Below, in pieces: positions 58,716 to 64,000 of a DNA stretch of 64,000 nt (the first letter of the stretch is position 1; every line of letters begins with the position of its first letter). Made by a program: the position numbers and the translations under genes. Under the pieces are notes generated by a model. The model ran no database searches, had not been told where the DNA came from, and saw only the letters and a list, made by a program, of their open reading frames with translations. This stretch comes from Stramonita haemastoma (Eukaryota; Mollusca; Gastropoda; Neogastropoda; Muricidae), in contig CM060342.1 in the NCBI GenBank assembly GCA_030674155.1, positions 19,849,359-19,913,358 on the forward strand. Direction: 5' to 3'.

Positions 58716-60319
58716 GGCTCTCTCCTTCAGAGCACAAGAGCATCGCCACCAATGCTGACCCATTTTTCTGTCCTGTCTTTCGTTCTCTATTGGTTTATCC
58801 CGCCATCCTCCAGGTGCACACCTGTCTCACCGTCGCTGTGATTCATATTTATCGTTGATGACAGGTAAATGTAGTGAACAGGTACCCTTGTAATGCGTAC
58901 ACAAAAATCCTAGCTTAATGCAGAAAAGCTGTTATCAGATGGTTAACATTTTATTCAGAACTTTCTGCATTTTATGCAAAAATATGGCAGTTCTTTTTCC
59001 TGAAGGAACAGATATAACATCTTTTTTTTTTAATCTGCCATAATATCTCGTGCAAAATCCCGGTAAAAATTTTCACTGTTCACATTGCTGTACAAATAAT
59101 CATTAAGATAGAGGATACGTATCTGTATTTCTAATCATTTATGAAAGTGTACTATAACTATAGCACACTTTAAGACAATGTGAGTTCAAACTGTATTATT
59201 TAATCAAGTCACTTTTCTAATTACACTTTTTTTTTTCTTTCTTTTTTTGATTTGTCTATTTTTTGTTTGATGAAACCTACACTATATTATGAATTTGGAA
59301 ACATATTTTTGAGAATGTTTAATGTACGCTTTTTAGGGAACAGTTCTTTACTTTTACCTGACATGACAAACACAATATCAACAGAAAAAGACCTAACGGA
59401 TCTTCCCTCTTCCACTCCCCGCTTCATAACACACAACATTTCCTCTGCTGTGTGCATTTGACCTCTTACTTTTTCCGTCCACAATTTCTTATGAGCTTTA
59501 AAAGGAAATCGCATCAAAATGCATCTTACATCTTTTCCCAAATGATCGGAGGAGATTGAAAGAAGGAAGATGTGTGCTGTGCATGCTTCAGTGTTCCATC
59601 TACACTGTGTGTTGTGCCTGCTGATATGGCCTACAGTGGCAAAACCTCTCCATCATCACCTCTATTTATTACGCCAGAAACCGAATTCTGCTCCCTTTCT
59701 TTCATACTTACATTTATAAAAAGATAATTTGAGCATCTGTTTCAGCGGAGCCTGTTATCTAGTGGGTAACGGGTGTGGATATAACGCGCGATTTTTTTTC
59801 CATAAAAACTTTTTCAGAACAGCAAACTGAAAATATACAAGTATGATTCCAACGATATTTTTTTTTAACAAAGCTCAAAATTCCTTACAAAATGTCTGGT
59901 TGCACCTTCATTCAGAAAACCTTAGAATAATTCAGTTTAGAACAATTTTGCACTGACGGAAACTACCGAGGGGTGAGAGATTTTGCCTTCATCATTTCAA
60001 ACACAGTGAAAGAAAAGTAACTCACAGATCACAGCAGTCTCCTGGCGTGCTGGCATCTATCATAGAGTTGACGACCTTGAACTTGTGTTGTCTTGTGCTC
60101 GTAAACCATCCGTGACCTTGTAGATGTGTATGCGGAATCACGTGGACCTAAACAAAGGATTTCAGTTTAAGTCAATGTAGACTATTAACGTGCACATGCA
60201 CGCACGTACACACACACACACGAATGCTAAAAGGGGGGAAATAGTACCATACTTTAACTGAAGCCAATCAATATGTATCCTTTGATAGTATGGTGCTTCA
60301 TTATCAAAAACGTGATACA

Positions 60320-60455
60320 TTATATCCCATTATACTTTAAAACAAATTATATCCCATTATACTTTAAAACAAATTATATCACATTATACTTTAAAACAAA
60401 TTATATCACATTCTACTTTAAAACAAATTATATCACATTCTACTTTAAAACAAAT
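60320..60455. repeat. 27-bp tandem repeat, unit C (five copies)
   Basis: Five copies of 'cattatactttaaaacaaat' plus 'tatatca' with minor changes, against two in unit B and one degenerate copy in unit A (about 46480). Confidence 0.9.
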
Positions 60456-60898
60456 TGATTTATATATGTATATTTGGAAAGCTAGTATTTCCATTCACAC
60501 AGCATATTTTTAATGCTGCTGCGTCTTACTACTGATGTCAACTGACTTTGCACCATAATGAAAGTGTCGCTTTCATTTTCTATTAGTTGGTTCTGAACAT
60601 GTTTTATACACGCAAAATCCACATAATTATAAGTACTTTTCAGTAATAAGATTGCTGTATATATACAGCGACAAATCTGCACAATTTAAAATACTTCAAG
60701 ATCCAATAGGAGACAATTAATTTATTCTACTTTAATTTCTTAATGTCTTCTATTTTTAACCTCGGTAATAAACTATCCACTGACTGTACTTCTTTATTTC
60801 AAGCCTTACTATACAACAGTGACAATTCATACTTTGAACCATAAACATGCATACATGCTCCATAAGCTTAGTGTATGACAGAACCAGAGGATGGACGG

Positions 60899-60930
<32 letters not shown>

Positions 60931-61168
60931 CTGAAGATCAGACAGAAGCAACATGTGGACATCATGCCCAACGTCTCTCCCTGTTCCTTCTGGTGTCGTG
61001 CACACCAGCTCCTGTCATGGCTTGTCTCCCCATCACCAGCGCCATCTACAACAAATAAGCTCCTGTTAGCTGCGTTCGTTTTGGAATACATTTATTGGTA
61101 AAGGAACAAAAAACCCCACAAAAACCAAACTAAAAATCCAAAACAAAACTCGTTAACCAAGGATAAAC

Positions 61169-61238
<70 letters not shown>

Positions 61239-61436
61239 CACCACACCACACCACACCACACCACACCACACCACACCACACCCACTATCATCTGAGATTA
61301 AAATTTAGACTTGACTGTCTTCGAAATAAAATGATACTTATACCCCCCACCCCCAGTCAGACAGACATGGGACAGTGACTGACAGACTGAGAAACGGACA
61401 CAGTGAGAGAGAAAGACAGAATAAAACAGGATACTA

Positions 61437-61700
61437 ATTTGGTGTCCTGGCAGGTTCACAATTCTTCCTGGCCTTTCCTATCTCACATGCCGGATCACCA
61501 GACACGGTGTCAGCCCCCACACTGACACTGACATGATCCTCCTTCTCCCTGTCATCCGGTCTTCGCTGGCCCTGCTGACTTCATGGATTCTCATTCCACA
61601 AGATTCGGTGATGTTGCCAATGAGAGAAGCTGGAAGTCTGCCTTGTTGTCTTTTTTCTCTCATGACGTCTGCATGTTTTGTTTCTAAGTGCATGGCCTAC
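61437..61700 (-). pseudogene. RTE-like LINE C-terminal remnant, unit C
   Basis: GRLPASLIGNITESCGMRI, HEVSRASEDRMTGRRRIMSV; closer to the RTE consensus pattern (NI-x-E-x-x-GM..EVSRASEDR) than the unit A copy. Confidence 0.65.
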
Positions 61701-61884
61701 ACATCGTAGTTCTCTTTCGTTTATTGTACAAGGAGACATCTTGTTCCCAGTTCTTTATTCGTACTTTTCACAATTTCCATTTTTGGAGCGCAGCAAATGT
61801 GTATTATTCCTGTTTTTCAGTAGCCTGCCTTACAGTTCAAACTGCACTTTTTGTTTTATACATTTAGGATTATGATCATTAAGA

Positions 61885-62215
61885 TCTTGCTTCTGTGACA
61901 GACAAGGACTATTCTCCTGTAGGTACTGCAATCTTTTACATATCCATTCTTGTGGAACATGACAAATCTTGTGACTTCCAGTCTGCTGTCACTGACCAGT
62001 CCTCCAGAATTCCAAAATAGGTAATGCATGGCTCTCAGCCCACCTTCTGCTAAGTGCTTCAGCAGTTCTCCAGGAATGTTATCGAGGCCTGATGACTTCC
62101 TGCATGTGAGTTCTTTGGTGGCTTTCTCAACTTTACTAACCAGGGATTCTGGCTCTGACTCAAAGTTGCTTGTACTGAAATTAAAATATTTTGAGGTACG
62201 TAATCATCTTGGCCG
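61885..62215 (-). pseudogene. RTE-like LINE RT fragment, unit C
   Basis: Counterpart of 47830-48165: the minus strand reads KSSGLDNIPGELLKHLAEGG and DCSTYRRIVLV. Only the finger region survives. Confidence 0.7.
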
Positions 62216-62436
62216 TTGAAAAACGTCATCTTAAAATCTTCTTCTGCCTTCTAAGCGGTTTCATCTTAAGAATTAAAACACTGATTTTTGGCTTGCAACT
62301 TATTATTTGACTGATCTGATATATAGAGCTCTCTCGATTGTCTTTTTAGTTGTGTTTACTCATCTGTGCATTCTTTTTTCAGTCAGTTTTGCTCCTCTCT
62401 TCTAATCTTGCTCTCCATTTCTCTCTTTATGGCAAA

Positions 62437-64000
62437 TGCTGAAAAAGTACCATCATTTCCTGAAGTAAGATCACATGTACACTGCTGTATCCTTTGACAT
62501 TCTACATTTTGAAACACACAACTGATTAGAAAAGCTTAGATTTCGTCGTAAAACGAATTTATCACTGTATCTAGGCCTATTAAAAGCTGGCAGATTCGTT
62601 CACATAATATATTTTCAACTTGTTTGCTACGATGTATACTGACATTTTTTTTCCATAATTGTGACGCTCCGACACGAAATGAGTCGCTTAGCACATTACC
62701 CAATTTTGCTCTAGGAGCCATTAAAGGCAGGTAGGGGTCAAGTTGTCAATTTTGAGATTTTGATTAATTATTAAACTATATCCGTTTATCTACCTTATAA
62801 TGAAATATCAAGGCATAATTTTTTATCCCTTTTGCTTTTAAATGTGTTTTCAAAATACCCAAGCCCTCATTCTGACAACGTGTTACGAAAATAAACTTGT
62901 CCGTTTCTCATTTTGCCACTTCCTCTAGTCTATCATTTCAACTTGTAATAACTTTGCACAGAATTGTCCGATTTTCAATCTGTTTTTTGTATTTGATAGC
63001 CACTTTATTGCACATTAATAACATGTCAATAACTAAAAATTGACCTCATGTGCACTCCGTCTCATTATGTGGTGGAGCGTCACAATTCAAGTATCCTTTC
63101 CAGTTACTTTCCGTCAGTTTTAATCTTGTTTTCTTCATGCAAAACGTGCCTTTTGTTATCGATGGCTACATAGCTACACATTTCTGACCATACATTTTAT
63201 GGCCAACTTTAATTATGAATATAAAACCCGACACTTTTTTCTTGTCGATCTAACCTTGCTGACAGAAAGCAGAAAATGTATACTACTTCAAGCCTTCATA
63301 ATTTTCCAACTCTTACAATTTACTTCCATCCTCAGAACAAAACCTTCAAACTTACAAATTGATTAACAAAGATCTAAGGGAAAAAAACAAAAAAAGACAA
63401 AATAATGTGGACAAACCTGGAGTTCATGGGACCCAACGTCTCTATCTGTTCCTTCCATCGCCACGTGCAGCAGTTTCAGTCACAGCCGAGTTCTCCCCGT
63501 GAAATGTGGGCTGCTCTCCCCTGAAAGTGTGTCGCCGGCGTCCAACGCCATCTACTACATAAGAGTTAGTTTCATATAAGCTGTGCTGAACACGTGCAGA
63601 ACATGTCGCAAAGACCTGATGCTGCTCCCCGCTGATGTTTTCCCGTTTTCACTATATATATGAATGCAAACGTCTGGCTATCTGTGTTATTTTTATCATT
63701 TGACATTTCACAAAAACTTACTTTGAATTCTATAATCAAAATGTAAACAGAAACATTTCTGAAGATCTTTGGACACCATGATTGTCTAAGTTCTTAGATT
63801 TTGTCACATTTTTTTTATTTCACAGACATTGTACAGATAAACTGTTTTGATGCTCAATCAATTGTAATCTATTGTGTCTTCATTTAAAAGCAATATCAAT
63901 TATGACTGGAGCAGTGAAAGGAACAAGTCATTCCGAATTGTACAAGGAGTCTGCGACCATGTCTGCTAATTTTTAAAAAAGGCAAAAACATGAAACAGTA
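62437..64000. repeat. tandem segmental duplication, unit D (runs off the window)
   Basis: Near-identical to the starts of A (41501) and B (48387) apart from the 62661-63083 insertion. The 42068-type module is at 63432. It continues past the window end. Confidence 0.85.
62661..63083. mobile_element. MITE-like DNA transposon inserted in unit D
   Basis: 423 bp with terminal inverted repeats GTGACGCTCC..(A)ATGAG (23 bp, a few mismatches), flanked by AATT on both sides (62657-62660, 63084-63087). Units A (41720) and B (48605) carry the uninterrupted site 'ccataattcaag', so this is a dated insertion. No ORF. A 4-bp AATT target and GTGAC ends do not let me name the superfamily. Confidence 0.9.

Larger units (their letters stand above)
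56731..62436. repeat. tandem segmental duplication, unit C
   Basis: Collinear with A and B from about 56750 ('caacagagatggg'). CT repeat 57053-57118, TG/GA repeat 57323-57745, 29-bp minisatellite 58396-58715, conserved block 59250-59700, 27-bp array 60320-60455, module at 60967, CT plus CCACA pentamer repeat 61172-61282, RTE remnants 61437-62215. Open frames conserved with A and B (for example around 45420, 52440, 59330 minus) reflect duplication and show no known domain. Confidence 0.75.

Overview
The window is repeat-dominated animal nuclear DNA. Exons have GT/AG borders, introns are full of microsatellites, and the transposons are metazoan types: a DIRS retrotransposon, CR1-like, RTE-like and RNase H-bearing LINEs, tRNA-derived SINEs, and a pogo-like and other DNA transposons. 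I infer a lophotrochozoan, most likely a gastropod mollusc. That rests on the repeat repertoire as I remember it and has not been searched. No bacterial genes, CRISPR arrays, rRNA genes or functional tRNA genes are seen.

Layout. 0-2.2 kb: SINE fragments, one copy of a PP2C-phosphatase exon (401-473) and a possible following exon (1932). 2.46-3.47 kb: a non-autonomous DNA transposon carrying clustered CRE-like sites. 4.5-5.8 kb: two minisatellites. 6.1-7.0 kb: a tRNA-headed retroposon with poly(A) tail and perfect target duplication. 7.3-12.1 kb: a complete but frame-broken DIRS element (gag, RT-RNase H, tyrosine recombinase, inverted terminal repeats, internal complementary region) sitting inside a LINE. 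13.1-23.2 kb: a ~390-bp GC-rich satellite interrupted by two cassettes that carry the same PP2C exon. 24-32.3 kb: copies of one CR1-like LINE, including an intact 934-codon copy, whose 3' end is shared with SINEs at 32.4-33.0 kb. 33.6-39.7 kb: plus-strand exons of a PPM1E/PPM1F-like protein phosphatase, apparently decayed and lacking a catalytic exon, with a pogo-like element between them. 39.7-41.4 kb: a 26-bp minisatellite running into a 100-N gap. 41.5-64 kb: a tandem segmental duplication of ~6.9-kb units, nested and diverged, with RTE-LINE remnants, a 29-bp minisatellite in each unit, and a unit-specific MITE at 62.66 kb.

The only host gene recognised is the PPM1E/F-like phosphatase. One of its exons, with flanking intron, occurs four times, twice as part of a higher-order satellite repeat; this is the most unusual structure here. 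The second theme is parasite relationships: SINEs that share the 3' end of the resident CR1-like LINE, and elements nested in elements (DIRS in LINE, small retroposon in SINE, MITE in a duplicated unit). Scrambled sequence near 20.2 and 21.2 kb and abundant one-base indels between 19.7 and 22.7 kb suggest poor consensus there, so frame breaks should be read cautiously.
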